64,000 bases of DNA from Hawksworthiomyces lignivorus (GCA_002917075.1 NTMA01000027.1:248001-312000); one strand, 5' to 3'. Positions 23,632-34,393 are shown, counted from the first letter of the stretch. Numbers and translations: made by a program. The notes: a model not told the origin generated them from the sequence alone.

Positions 23632-24788
23632 TTAAACACCAATCGACTGCAGTATGCGCACCAGCTGCTCGGGATCCTGGCGCAAAGCATCCCACTCAGA
23701 TTCGTTCTTGACAAGCGCTGTGCCGGCCAGGACGGTGCCGTTGAGCGAGAGCGCACCGATAGCCAAATCTCCTTCTGCTCCTGCCGCTGTCACAGCGCCG
23801 CCCTCAGCCGCGCGCGGACAGAGGGCCATTGTCCGCCGCGTCAGCGCCAGATTGTACGTCAGGCGCGCGGGCACTCTTCCCTGTTCTTCGCCGTCCTGGT
23901 AGCTGGCGCCAGCTACAGTTCCTGCAGCAGCCGCCGACTTCTCTGGTTCTTGGACCGCCGAGGTACCCGCCGCCGCGGCGCAGGCCTGCCGGTACAGACG
24001 CAGATAGAGGGCGTGTAGCTGTTCAGGTGATGGCGCAGAGGCCGGGTCATCGCTTTCCCGCACGGGCGCGGCCGCAATATAAAACGGAAGCTTGCCGCCG
24101 CTGCTTTGGCTCATCGTTTTGTTGAGGAGCTCGTCCGCGAGCACGCCCCACGCTGCGGCGTCGTCGTCGTCCAGCCCCTCGCGCATGCGCGCCACAGGCA
24201 GCATCTGCAGGTGGCGGTGAGGCTGACTGGCTCCGGAGTTGCGGCCGCTGTTGAAGAAAATAAAGAGCTCGTCTTCTGGTGAAGCAGTATTGCGTGTGGC
24301 AGTGGTGGTGGCGGCGGCAGCATAGGCCTCGATGCAGGCGTACGCGGCAGCCAGGTCCGTCGCATCCAGCAGGTGGTGCTGCGGCTGGAAGGCGGTTGTG
24401 GCTAGGATGGCGTGGTCCTGGCAGACAGCAAACTTGTTTAGAACGAGGCGATGATTGGAGCCAAGCTGTGGCAGGACGATTAAACCAGGTGGTGGATCCT
24501 CAAAGGGGTCATATGGAGGTCCCCCAGACGACGCAGGCTTGGGTCCCTTTGGCTTCTTCGCCAAGGCTGGCGCAAATCGCAGTTGAAACTTGAAATTCAG
24601 TCAGCAAGTGGTAAATCTTAAGCCATAAAAAGCAAGAAAACGATATTATAGCATACAGGGATTCCATGGACGCGCAAGAGGGCGACCTGGGTCGGAAAGA
24701 AAGTCAAGTCCCCAGCTGCCCGAGCACGGATAAAGGCAGCACGGACAAGGTCCGGCAAGTTGCTGGGTGCGACGACTGGTGGCACCAT
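23632..24788 (-). CDS. ATP adenylyltransferase (diadenosine tetraphosphate phosphorylase), Apa2 type
   Basis: Enzyme of the HIT/GalT superfamily that phosphorolyses Ap4A to ADP and ATP in the cytosol. Model complement(join(23632..24588,24657..24788)), 362 aa. Exon 1 starts MVPPVVAPSNLPDLVRAAF and ends at GIP. The 68-nt intron (GTATGC donor, gctgac branch) joins to FQLRFAPALAKKP, the usual strand of this family. The catalytic segment SGASQPHRHLQML places H168, H170 and Q172 in the QxHxHxQ-like motif. The C-terminal part has LTYNLALTRRTMALCPR and a final LNGTVLAGTALVKN. Several Ala-rich insertions (near 24290 and 23930 in DNA) look lineage-specific. An upstream in-frame ATG at 24875 would add 29 residues unlike the family start, so I chose 24788. 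Confidence 0.93.
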
Positions 24789-25117
24789 ATCAGCCAAACT
24801 GACGCATGAGGCAATAGAAAGAGATATGTGATGCGATCTGTTGTCTGGAGACGGGTTTGTTGGTGAAATGATCATTCAATGTAGAGAAATCGACGTCGGA
24901 AATAAAAGTGGGGCACTTTGCGCAAACTGCTCAGAGATCATCGCGTTCAGCTTCAGGATTGCGGGACGTTCAATGAGAACAAATGTAAAGGGGAGTTTTT
25001 TGTCCCTTTCAATTTCAATACTATGCATAGCTATGGACAGATAGACATAAAAGAGACGAAAAAATATTACGTAGACCACCACTTGCCGACCCAACCCAGA
25101 GTTTCCCTTACATGCCT
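24789..25117. other. Intergenic region between tandem minus-strand genes
   Basis: 329 bp separating the FIT-family gene (upstream) from the Apa2 gene. It contains the Apa2 promoter. No further feature was seen. Confidence 0.6.
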
Positions 25118-26341
25118 TTACAGCCCGGGGAGGCCCACCACCTGGCGCAGCGCCGGCACCCACCGCGGTAGAATGTACACGGCGTAGAAGCCCGTCAGCG
25201 CCACGAGAAGTCCCGTAAGCTTCTCGAGCCATGTGTGAAAGTAGATGGCCGTCATCAGCAGCATCCACAGGCTGAGGGCCACCACGATGCCGACGAAGCG
25301 CAGGGCGAAGCCGGCAAGGGGCGGGTCGTTGCTGACCAGGCCGCCCGCGTCGTAGAGGGGGCTGCCTGCTTCCACCTCGGCCGATTTTACGGCGCCGTCC
25401 GGCATTACGATCGAGCGGGGCGCGGCCGAGGCGACAGCAAGACCGCCGCCGCCCGTGGCGCCGCTGGTGGCGAGCGCGCGAGCCCGCCGCGCCTGCCGGA
25501 CGACGACCCAGCCGACCTCCTGCAGCAGGAATGTGCTGCCCAGCACCAGCAAAAATACGTGTCCGCTGATGTCGTGGCCCCCGCGCCACCGGCCGCCCGC
25601 TCTCTTGCAAGCAGAGGCCGTGGCCGCGCCGACTAGCTGCCCGGCGGCTGCGGCGGCCGCGTCTGCGGCAGTCTGCTCCTGTAAGGGCTCACACCCTCCG
25701 CCCGTCAGCCGGTAATTGCGGTCGATCAGGGCAGGTCCGAAGCACCACTGGGTGACAAGGAACCACCAGGTAGTGACAAGACCCCAGCGGAGGATGGCAG
25801 ACGCACGACGACCGAGGAGGGCGTGTCGCTGTTTAGAGGCGGCGGCGGGAGCGGCTGAAGAGGAGGAGGAGAAAGAGGAGGGGTTTGGAGCAGCAAAGGA
25901 CGGGTGCGTCGCGACAAACACGGCAAAGGCTAGGGAGATCCAGAACCAGCCGCGCTTAACGAAGAAGACGTTGAGGACGTTGTCCTTGCGGGCAAAGTAG
26001 CTGGGGGCGGCGCTCGGAGACTGTGGGTAGTGCGACGTCCCCGATGGGGATGACGCCGTCGTCATCTCGGCTGCCCGGGTCTCGGGCGACAGCGCGCTGA
26101 AGAGCGCACCGAAGAGGAGCACAGTGGGGAAGACGGCCAGCAGTAGGGTCTCGTGGTAGGTCGGAAGGTACGGGAGGCCGCGCTTGGGCGAGCCAGAGGA
26201 CGGGGAGGACGACGAACTGGGCGAGGCTGCAGATGTTGTTCGTGTGCCGCCCGCGGCCTCTTCATTGCGATCCGCGCCATCCATTTTGGTTTTGCGTCGC
26301 AGTTGTGGAGAGATCCCTGGCTGCGATTGCGACGAAGCCAT
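25118..26341 (-). CDS. Scs3/FIT family ER membrane protein (lipid-droplet biogenesis)
   Basis: Single-exon 407-aa protein of the fat-storage-inducing transmembrane (FIT2/Scs3) family. These are ER-resident acyl-CoA diphosphatases needed for normal phospholipid balance and lipid-droplet budding. After a Ser-rich cytosolic N-terminus there are about six hydrophobic segments (TLLLAVFPTVLLFGALF, WFWISLAFAVFVATHP, ILRWGLVTTWWFLVTQW, VFLLVLGSTFLLQEVGWVVV, FALRFVGIVVALSLWMLLM, LTGLLVALTGFYAVYIL). The two conserved histidine neighbourhoods, GHDISGHVF and AIYFHTWLEKLTG, match the family's catalytic positions. Low-complexity Ala/Ser insertions lengthen it. ATG 26341 gives the longest product; an in-frame ATG at 26284 is an alternative. 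Confidence 0.9.
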   Translation of the reverse strand: MASSQSQPGISPQLRRKTKMDGADRNEEAAGGTRTTSAASPSSSSSPSSGSPKRGLPYLPTYHETLLLAVFPTVLLFGALFSALSPETRAAEMTTASSPSGTSHYPQSPSAAPSYFARKDNVLNVFFVKRGWFWISLAFAVFVATHPSFAAPNPSSFSSSSSAAPAAASKQRHALLGRRASAILRWGLVTTWWFLVTQWCFGPALIDRNYRLTGGGCEPLQEQTAADAAAAAAGQLVGAATASACKRAGGRWRGGHDISGHVFLLVLGSTFLLQEVGWVVVRQARRARALATSGATGGGGLAVASAAPRSIVMPDGAVKSAEVEAGSPLYDAGGLVSNDPPLAGFALRFVGIVVALSLWMLLMTAIYFHTWLEKLTGLLVALTGFYAVYILPRWVPALRQVVGLPGL

Positions 26342-27418
26342 GTGAAATTATTGTTTCTACCTGAAGATACCTGACGCTGCCGTGTGTCATTGCCAATTCT
26401 CCGAAGAGAAACGAGAAAGAAAATTCAGACTCCAAAAGGCGTAACAGGAATGCGATCAGTGTCCAATTGAGCACCCCGGGCTATATATAAAAAAGCAAAG
26501 CGATACGGTGTCGTGGAACAGACGAGGCAGCAGTAGAACGTGGATGAAAAAGCACTGGAGACTGGAGAAATGGTGGGCATGTTGGCTGGGAGGTGATGAC
26601 GTCTTGTTGCGGGCCACTCACGTGACCCCACAGGGCCATTTTAGCCCAGGCAGTGGCCCAGTATGGCTCAGATAGTCTAATAAACTACAAGCACACACTC
26701 TTTCGTCCCCTTCACAGGTCTGGGCTACTATGGTGGCCAAATTGCTGGCCAGCCCACATGTCCGCCACATTACTGAAGGCTGCGATGCGCCACCTAAACT
26801 ACAATGAACACATAGCAGCCCAATATAAAACACGAATCTTGTCATGAAGAATTTCCTTATTTGAGCATATTCCTGTGCTACTCCTGCTTCAACCTGCTTA
26901 GCGGGTGGTGTTGCCCTGCTTTGACCTGCTTGCGGGTGTGCCTTAGAGTATCCCTGCAGCACAGCCACAGAGTTTTTCTTTAGCTTTTGACGAGAGTCAG
27001 AAAAGATTTCTTTATGAATTCCCTGTGAGCCTGTAAGATACATACGAAATCCAGCTTCAGCCTACGCCTTGCGTCCTTTCTGTGGCACCATTCGGGATGC
27101 TCTCGGTTGCCTCCCACTGCCTCCTTTATGCTACAGCTTCTCATGCACGTACATTCATGCATCATACTTCAAAATTATCTTGATCGTGACCATTCTACAG
27201 CCTCCTATTGTGTCCACCTTCCGGAAAAGGTAGTTATGCACTCTCTAGGGTTGTTTAAACTGTCTTGGTGGGAAGCCACGACTACTACTTCATTTAAGCC
27301 ATATTAAAATTTAATACGTAACTCACTCGTACAAGGTTGTATACAGCTTCTCAAGACATAATTGATAAAGAGCACAGAGCTTACCTATGTTACATACTAA
27401 TGTGATTATTGGTGCATT
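26342..27418. other. Intergenic region, 1.08 kb
   Basis: Upstream of the FIT gene and downstream of the truncated regulator. One minus-strand frame (26618-27043) is open for 141 codons but shows no domain. The segment 26880-26950 contains imperfectly repeated CTGCTT/GCGGGT words on the plus strand, perhaps a fragment of an old repeat. No gene is called. Confidence 0.45.
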
Positions 27419-28261
27419 TCATGTCGGCTTCTTGGCGCCTTCCAAGCCAAAGAAGTCGCGGAACGTGCTCATGTCGTCCCAGCTCTCTGGCACCCCGTTC
27501 TCCCGTAGTGCCGACTCATCAAAGCCGAGTGGGAGCTGCCTTGTTACTGCAGCCGTCGAAGTTGATACGTCAGAAGGCTGATGTCCGGCCATTGTTGTCG
27601 TCGTCGTTGTGGACATCATATTGGGCGGGCCATCAACATTGGCATTGGCACTGGCGCTACTAGAGAACTGCTTCGCAGCGCCCGGCGACGTGACCGCCGT
27701 TGAGATCATCCGCAGCGTGTCGTCCGCGAGCACCTCGAACGACGTGCCCAGCTGCGCGATGAGGTCCTCCTGCCAGCGCTCCTGCACGATAGCCAGGCAC
27801 ACGGAGCACGTGCGCGTCCACCCGGGGAAGGCCACCAGGAAGAATGGCAGCGCCTGCGGCGGCGCCATTGTCCGCAGCAGACGGGCGAACCCCGTCCGCG
27901 CCGTGGTCAGCATGGTCAGCCCCGCGAACAAGATGCCCTGCACAAGCATCCAGGAGAGGGGCGCGTGGCTGGTGCGCTGCACGTCGGCGACGGCCTCGAT
28001 GTAGGCGCCCGCCGAGCGGATGCAGCACTCGAGCGAGGCTGGCGCGGGCTGCGGGTAGAGCGGGCTGGCGCGGTGCAACACAAAGGTCGTGCCGTGGTAC
28101 AGGCGCTCCCAGTAGGACGCGGTGTACGCCGAGCCAGCGCAGCGGGATAGGACCTCGGGGAGCAGCGCCCGCCACTCGTCTAGCTGCGTCTGCAGATTCG
28201 CGAGGACCACCTGGCGCTGGTTTCCTGTCGGCGGTGTGGGACCGGCCCGCCGGTGGTATAC
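27419..28261 (-). pseudogene. 5'-truncated Zn2Cys6-type regulator (MHR half only)
   Basis: The open frame encodes about 280 residues typical of the C-terminal half of a fungal-specific transcription factor domain: NLQTQLDEWRALLPEVLSR, ASYWERLYHGTTFVLHRASP, then CIRSAGAYIEAVADVQRT, and a Ser/Thr-rich tail ending GLEGAKKPT. No Zn2Cys6 cluster or upstream MHR half is found. A plausible 3' splice site lies just before 28261 (ctgaat branch, gcag acceptor), but the upstream exon is gone: within about 45 bp the sequence becomes the head of the decayed MFS transporter on the other strand. It is therefore a broken gene, although its remaining frame has no stop. Confidence 0.7.
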
Positions 28262-28303
28262 CTGCACCATTCAGCCTTTTTCACCGTCATGTGATCCTAC
28301 CTT

Positions 28304-29857
28304 GTGCCGTTGCTGACCCTTTTCATAAAGCTTCGCCTGGGCCTTCATCCTATTCATGCACGTCCTCTGCAACAATTAGGGCAAAATGATGGCAGTACGG
28401 TTCTTTCTCGGCATGGCCGAAGGAGTGTACGTACCTCTGTCGTGCATGCTCTCAGAAACAGTCTCATTCGCTTACATGTTCCCCTGCTGCAGAGTCACGC
28501 CGGCGTTCATACTCATCAGCACCGCCTGGTACGCCCGCCGTGACCAGCCCCTGCACATGAGCATCTAGTTCTCGTCTCGTTCAACGGCATCGCCCAGATT
28601 GTTGGCGGCATCCTGGCGTACGGCCTCGGCCATATTCACAGCAGCATTGCCTCGTGGAAGTGGATGTTCCTCGTAACAGGGGCGATCACGACGCTATGGG
28701 CTGCCGTCCTATAGTTCCTTCTACCGGACCATCAGTGCACTGCGTGGTTTCTCAGCGACGAAGAGAAGCACGCTGCCGTCGAGATGGTGCGCAACCACCA
28801 CACCGGTATCCACAGCTGCCATTTCCATCGCGAGCAGTTGGTCGAAGCCCTGCAGGATCCGAAAACCTGGGCGTTCTTCGTCCTGGCGCTCGTCTGGAAC
28901 ATTCCCAACTCGATTGCCACAGTAAGATGCGCCGCACGAGCTAGTAATACTAGGGTAGCGCAACAGATCACTAACTCCTTTGTCCTGTTTACAGTTCGGC
29001 AGCCTTGTGATTGAAATTTTTGCCTTTGGCGTTCTCCAAACAACGCTGGTAAGTTGACGTGCCTGCCCGCCGGCCTCGCCCACAGACAACCCACCTCACA
29101 ACGTTCTTGCAGACACCCGTCGCTAACCATCTCCAGCTCGGTATGCCCACCGGCGCCATCGAGTTAGTCGTCATGATCGTCATCACGTTCGTCTGCCTCC
29201 ACTTCCGCGACACCCGCAGCTGGTGTATGATTTTCGCTCTCTCCATCGCCCTGACGGGTTCGATCATGGTGTTTGCCGCCCCCTACTCGAACAAGTCTGC
29301 GCTCCTGGCCGGCTACTATTTTGTGCGTCCCCCCTGTTCCCTTCCAAGAACATTTTCTTTCTTTCTACGTTTTCTTCCTTCTTCCTCTTTTCCAGCTCTT
29401 GCTTACACTCACTAAGTTCTACGCCTTACCGACCGGTTACATCCTGCTCATGGCCATGGCCTCAGCTAATGTTGCTGGCCACACAAAGAAAGTCGTAACT
29501 AACGCGCTGCTTCTGATCGGATACAGCGTTGGAAAGTGAGCAAAATGCTTGTGCTTCGGAAGAGTAGTCTGCGACGGTGCGTTGCTAACTCCAAGACTCA
29601 CTAGCATCATCGGCCCCCAATTCTTCAAGACCAGCCAACAGCCTCGCTATGGCCTCGGCATCGGCACTTGCTTCATATCATTTGCAGTCCTGATTGTCAT
29701 GGTCGCCGCCCTCCGCTTCTACCTCGCCTGGCAGAACAGGCAGCGCGCGAGCGCTCGTGAGGCTGTGGAGCAGCGCAACACCGAGGAGGAGCTAGGGCAG
29801 TACGTGTTCCCGAACCTGACAGATGGGCAGAACCCGCTATTTGTATACGTCTATTGA
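28304..29857 (+). pseudogene. Decayed MFS transporter (allantoate-permease-like)
   Basis: Remains of a 12-TM major facilitator of the anion:cation symporter (Dal5-like) type. The first few membrane segments are missing. From about 28335 the frame reads AWAFILFMHVLCNN, then a TAG (28377-28379), then MAVRFFLGMAEGVYVP. A second TAG (28566-28568) replaces the Trp expected before FSFNGIAQIVGG; it is followed by a perfect 5-bp duplication TCTCG (28570-28579) that shifts frame. A third TAG (28712-28714) lies in AAVL-stop-FLLPDHQ. Downstream the introns still look functional: 28922..28994, 29049..29112, 29323..29395, 29536..29604. The exons between them stay open to the stop at 29855 (SLVIEIFAFGVLQTTL, then MAMASANVAGHTKK). 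The decay is therefore recent or light. Confidence 0.85.
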
Positions 29858-30471
29858 GACAAAGAGGGTTTACGTTTGCATGTAGTTTACGTAACCGTAT
29901 TCTTGCACCTTTTGATGCTTCCATGTATCGTATTCAATGTGTCCATCTATTGTATTGGATGTTTCCCTTTATGCAGAGCTTTCAATCTATTGTTCGTGCG
30001 TGTCTGTCCAATCAAGGCTTCTCTTTTCTAGAGAAGTCTGAACACAAAATGGCATGAGAATGGAGATAAACCGAAACGTGAATGATGAATGCCACGAACC
30101 TATTGGCTTTGCTCCTTAAGAGATCCCATCCCTCCTACAAAGTTGCCGTTTCCCTCCAGACAAAGCAGCACACATTATCACGTATAAAAATCCACTTTTG
30201 CGTCCTTGGAGAGGCTATCATGATCCATCCTTGGACATTTCAAGTTCCTTACTCTGTGGCTCCACCCCTAGATAATGTCACAGGTCAAGGCAGCGGCCAT
30301 TCGGCGCCGTGTCGCCGACACAGTCGTTTTCCTAGCTTTATCGAACCGGCGACACCATTGCTGGGGCCGTTTTCGAGGGGCAAATCCTACCATATGTAGA
30401 ACACGGAGGAAGCTCTTCATTGGAAGCTCTGCTCTCATAGTCTGAGACTTCGTAAAGACTAATTGTTCAAA
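29858..30471. other. Intergenic region, 0.6 kb
   Basis: 3' flank of the decayed transporter and 5' flank of the M20 remnant. Nothing else was recognised. Confidence 0.55.
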
Positions 30472-31761
30472 ATGAGCCTTCAAGAACTACAGGAAATCTC
30501 GGATGCTGCTGTTGATGCGGCCGACACGTCCCTCCGAGAAATCAATTTGGACGTAGGTAGCCCTTTTTGAACCTGCCAAGGAATGCAACCCCCTCTAAAG
30601 CGTCTACCTAGCTGCATTCTCACCCTGAAGTCCTGTTTCAAGAGCACCACGCTCATACGATTCTGACCGACTTCCTGGAAGCACGCGGCTTTGATGTCCA
30701 ACGCAGCGCATATGGCCTGGACACGGCGTTCAAGGCATCGTACGGACCAAAAGAGGGCCGTGCCGTGGTGATAAACTTGGAGTAGGTTTTCCTTCCGAGG
30801 GTCGTGTCTCATTTGTTTTTCGTCTCTGCTCCGAGCTGATTTGCTTAAACGTATGTGATAGATATGACGCTCTTGACGTTATTGGACATGCCTGTGGCCA
30901 CAACCTGATCGCAACGGCCCGGCTGGCCGCCGTCCTGGGAATGGCCGCTGCTGCCGACCACGGCAGTATCTGCGGGTGAGTGATTGCTGTGGGCACGCCG
31001 GCCGAGGAGGCGGCGGTGGGAAGATCAAGCTCCTCCGTGCCGGCGCTTACGACGACGCCTTCTGCTGCCTCGTGGTGCATCCGATGCGAGCTGTGGCATT
31101 CTTGCTTCTGCCTCCTTCGGTCTATACTAACAGCAGTCCACCCAAGGAACAAGGACAACGCCTACTCCACCAGCATGTGCGGGACGGAGCTGACCATCGA
31201 GTACGTCGGCCAGCCCACGCCATGGTGGCGCCCTGGGACGGCGTCAACGCCCTCGACGCCATGACCCTATTCTACGCCGCCATCGGCCTGCTGCGCCAGC
31301 AGATCATGCCGGCCGACCGCATCCGCGGCGTCGTGCACGAGGTCAGGCAGCGCTCGGGCATTATCCCGGCCCACTCGCGCGCCTCCTACTGCGTGCGCTC
31401 CGCGACCATGGCCCGCACCAAGGTGCTCCGGCAAAAATTCGTCAACTGCATGGAGGCCGCCGCGCTGGCCACGAGCTGCGCGCTCAAGACCACCTAGCGG
31501 CCCGCGTACTAGGACATCCGCGCCAACGAGACGCTGGCGCCGCTATACAGCGAGCACGTGGCGCGGCAGGGCGACGTGGTGTTCCGCAGCGCCGAGAAGC
31601 AGCGCTGGGACGCCGACTGCTACAGCACCGACATGGGAAACATAACCTACAAGGTGTCGAGCATCCACCCCACGTTCGCCGTCGACAGCCCCGGTGGCGG
31701 CGGACCCCGAAGTACAATAACAAACATATCCTTTACACGGATGGTTTTGGAGGGACTTTAG
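30472..31761 (+). pseudogene. Decayed M20-family peptidase/amidohydrolase (PM20D2-like)
   Basis: Homologous to M20 metallohydrolases that cleave aminoacyl or amidobenzoyl-type amides. Exon 1 30472..30552 (MSLQELQEISDAAVDAADTS), intron 30553..30611, exon 2 with LHSHPEVLFQEHHAHTILTD, intron 30782..30861, then YDALDVIGHACGHNLIATAR, the metal-site motif. After that it decays. A TGA at 30977-30979 sits where Arg is expected before VIAVGTPAEE. There is a frameshift near 31010 inside the GTPAEEGGGGKIKL-like motif and another near 31207-31220 in the GQPAHA-like motif. TAG codons lie at 31495-31497 and 31510-31512. The last recognisable piece is DMGNITYKVSSIHPTFAV. One stop fits CGA to TGA; the TAGs fit TGG or CAG to TAG. 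Confidence 0.85.
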
Positions 31762-32698
31762 TCGGATCTAGGGACTATGCTATTTCCCAAATTGACAGCG
31801 GCACCGTCCTTCACCAACGTCTTATGTTTAGTTGACGCAAGGCCACAGTGACCCTTCGCCCCAGAGTAGTCATATTTAGTTCTTTAAAGGTTTCGTATAT
31901 TCTTGCAATTTCTTTTAAATCTTTTGCAGTAGGTTTTTGTACATAATATTTCTGGCAATGTCTCCCGCAATACTTTCAGTAATGAATATAGAAGGCAAGT
32001 TGGTTTACATAGGTCTTCTGGAGCCTCCTAATAATACACCTGACTTTCTAACTAGAAAAAAAAATAAAATAAAAAATTATATAAGAGTTCTATGTCTAGG
32101 AATAATTTAGGAACCATATATTGTATATAAAGCCCCAGTCCGATTGATACATCACACTCACGCTCTTATAGAACATAAACCCCTGAGACAGATCACCTTA
32201 GTAGAGTTCTCTACTTCAGCAGAGTGATTTGGTTCTTTTTTCTCGGTCTTAAAGTATATATTGCATCTCAACGATTTTTGATATGTTTTATACCACTGGA
32301 ACAGCTCGAGCAGCTGAGCAGCAAGCTTCGCCAGAGAAGAGCATGCTGTGCATTAGTTTCAATACTAGTATAATTATGCTATAAGGAGCTGCTAACAAGA
32401 TCTATATAAACTGTGATTGATAGAGTAATAAGGCATACATTCTATCAACGAAATCTTGGAATATCATTAGAACCTGAATCACATTGCCTCTTTGCGCCTT
32501 GATGTTGGGTTGGTCAGCAGCGGACCTTGTTTTGCTTTGCGGTCGATGGCCCACGCACTCGTAGAAGTAGGCCGGCCACTTTCGGCTGGCGACATCTCCC
32601 TGTGAAACTGCAGCCGATCACGAACTTGATGAGCTGAAAATAATGTAGATCTATAATAAGTAGTAATACAATGCCAAGACAATGGGCCATGCGGCGTT
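31762..32698. other. AT-rich intergenic region
   Basis: Between the M20 remnant and the 3' end of the kinase gene. Strongly AT-rich at about 31900-32110 and 32240-32460, with TATATAA and AAAATAAAAT words, the sort of composition left in old RIP-affected DNA or 3' flanks. No gene is called. Confidence 0.5.
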
Positions 32699-34393
32699 CT
32701 ATACCTCCGTTTCCGTTGCTGCCTGCGCCATCAAAGCAGCCCCAACGCCGGATCCATCCTTTACAAGCATGATCCGAATCCTTTTTTCCCCTGCCGGTCC
32801 GATTTCTGGCACCTCGACCATGGCGCTGCGCATGTCGGCCTCAAATGTGGGGTAGAGTTCGATAACGGAGCCGTCGGCCCCAATGTCTATCAGATCCTCC
32901 GCCGGCTTGACCTCGAAGGATTCGTGTGTTGGCAGCAGCGGCGCGGCGAGCGGCGGCGATGCTGTCCGGAAGCTTTTTCCTGGGAGCCGCAGAATTCTGC
33001 GCACAAACGAACTCAGGCGAGACAAGAACCGCCGGAACGCGTTTCTTTGCGAGCCGGCCGTATACGCTGGCTGGTGTTTGTGAGACGCGGTCCCGCTCGG
33101 CCGAGGCTGGCTTGATGCGTCGATCCGCCCGGATTGGATGACCATGGCGGACAGGGCCGCCCCGGCCAACCGTGCAGCGCGCCTCGCGATGGCGGAGGCT
33201 ACCAGCTGCACGGACTGCATGTCTTTTGTGCTGACGTTCTGCGCCAACAAGGTGTCCATGATAAGCTCTATTGTTTCCTGCGGCTTGCTGCTGCTATCCG
33301 CCAGCCGTGACAGGAAGGAGCTCTCAATGGCCCCGGAGCGGAACAGGGGCGAATCCTCGTGGACCGCCATGTCGAGTGTCTGCGACTCGAGGAGCCGCAC
33401 GAGCGCCAGGCGCAGCAGCTCGCCTAGATACATCCCCGACACTCGCTTCTCGAACATCTGGGAGCCCGAGTCTACCGAGTTCGCATCCAGCTGGTCGTCG
33501 TACGGCGTCTGGGGAAGCACTTGCATCGCGTCGTCGAAGCACCCCCACTCGGTGTTGATCAGCATGACATCGCCGTCCTTAACGCTCGTGCCGCCCAGCC
33601 GTCGAATGCTGGACAGCTTCTCGACGTAGGCGGCGTTGGTGCCGGTGCCAAAGATGACGGATCCCAGGGCCGTGCCCTTGTGGTCGGCGCAGTACGACAT
33701 GGTCAGCAGCGTGCCGACGCTGTCGTTGGCGAGCACCGACACGACCACGGGCAGCCGCAGCGCGTCGATGGCCTCCTGCAGCATGGCGCAGGGGTCGCGG
33801 CCCACCGCCTCGGGGATGTCCCATCCCTTGTCCCAGCGGATCAGCGTGCCCCGGGCGAGCGACGTCTGCTCGCAGGTGAAGCTGAAGGTGAATCCCAGCC
33901 GGTAGGCCTCTTGGGGGGCGCGCCCGCCCTGCGCCACCTCGCGGCCCAGGCTGAGGTGGGCTTGGAGGAAGTCGGCGAGGTTCTGGGCGATGAAGGCAAA
34001 GAGGGGCTTGTAGCTCGCGCAGACCATGACGTCCGCGGGCACGGCGTGCTTGCTCTGCAGCACGGCAAAGGTGGAGTCGCCGTGCAGATCGACGAGGCAG
34101 ATGCGGCAGTTGCTGCCGCCGAGGTCGACGGCCAGGAATGTTCCCTTTTCGGCGCCCGTCGACACGTATCGCACGTACGTGGGCAGCTGCCACGGGCAGT
34201 GGTGCTTGAGGCCGTGCTCTGCGACGCCGTCAGTGCTGCACCGCTCGCGGGCGTCGGGGGGGCGGGTCTCACTCATCTGACGCACAAAGTGGTTCGCCAC
34301 TCTGCAAACATCCTCCGCGCTGAGATCGAACTCGGAGGCCACATCTTCCGCGTGGACTACCCGCCTTGGGGCGTCATAGGCGCCGTCTATCAT
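32699..34393 (-). CDS. Hexokinase-family sugar kinase, N-acetylglucosamine-kinase type
   Basis: Intact single-exon protein of 564 aa. Predicted to phosphorylate a hexose or amino sugar at O6 with ATP in the cytosol. Hexokinase landmarks in order: FLAVDLGGSNCRICLVDLHG (phosphate loop), LGFTFSFTCEQ, IRWDKGWDIPE, VSVLANDSVGTLL (catalytic Asp), VIFGTGTNAAYVE, LINTEWGCFDD, and a C-terminal VKDGSGVGAALMAQAA adenosine-binding segment. A roughly 90-residue basic insertion (QPRPSGTASHKHQPAYTAGS onward, with RILRLPGK) interrupts the large domain; fungal GlcNAc kinases (Hxk3 in Trichoderma reesei) share such an extension, whereas glucose hexokinases are shorter. Context supports an amino sugar: a glucosamine-6-phosphate deaminase lies 2.5 kb away and a Zn2Cys6 gene is divergent from the kinase across 498 bp. 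Preference for GlcNAc versus glucosamine cannot be read from sequence. Confidence 0.88.
   Translation of the reverse strand: MIDGAYDAPRRVVHAEDVASEFDLSAEDVCRVANHFVRQMSETRPPDARERCSTDGVAEHGLKHHCPWQLPTYVRYVSTGAEKGTFLAVDLGGSNCRICLVDLHGDSTFAVLQSKHAVPADVMVCASYKPLFAFIAQNLADFLQAHLSLGREVAQGGRAPQEAYRLGFTFSFTCEQTSLARGTLIRWDKGWDIPEAVGRDPCAMLQEAIDALRLPVVVSVLANDSVGTLLTMSYCADHKGTALGSVIFGTGTNAAYVEKLSSIRRLGGTSVKDGDVMLINTEWGCFDDAMQVLPQTPYDDQLDANSVDSGSQMFEKRVSGMYLGELLRLALVRLLESQTLDMAVHEDSPLFRSGAIESSFLSRLADSSSKPQETIELIMDTLLAQNVSTKDMQSVQLVASAIARRAARLAGAALSAMVIQSGRIDASSQPRPSGTASHKHQPAYTAGSQRNAFRRFLSRLSSFVRRILRLPGKSFRTASPPLAAPLLPTHESFEVKPAEDLIDIGADGSVIELYPTFEADMRSAMVEVPEIGPAGEKRIRIMLVKDGSGVGAALMAQAATETEV

Noticed and set aside
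24876..25610. 244-codon minus-strand open frame
   Set aside because: Alternate frame of the FIT-family gene, rich in Arg and Pro with no domain.
26618..27043. 141-codon minus-strand open frame
   Set aside because: No domain, signal peptide or splice support; repeated CTGCTT/GCGGGT words hint at repeat debris rather than a gene.
30976..31140. Intron starting at GTGAGT 30976 in the M20 gene
   Set aside because: The following sequence encodes VIAVGTPAEE in the same frame, a conserved M20 motif, so the TGA is a lesion, not part of an intron.
32479..32698. Extra 3' exon of the sugar kinase using a GTATAG donor
   Set aside because: The protein already ends with the family's usual C-terminal segment (GVGAALMAQAA), and the candidate downstream frame has no conserved sequence.
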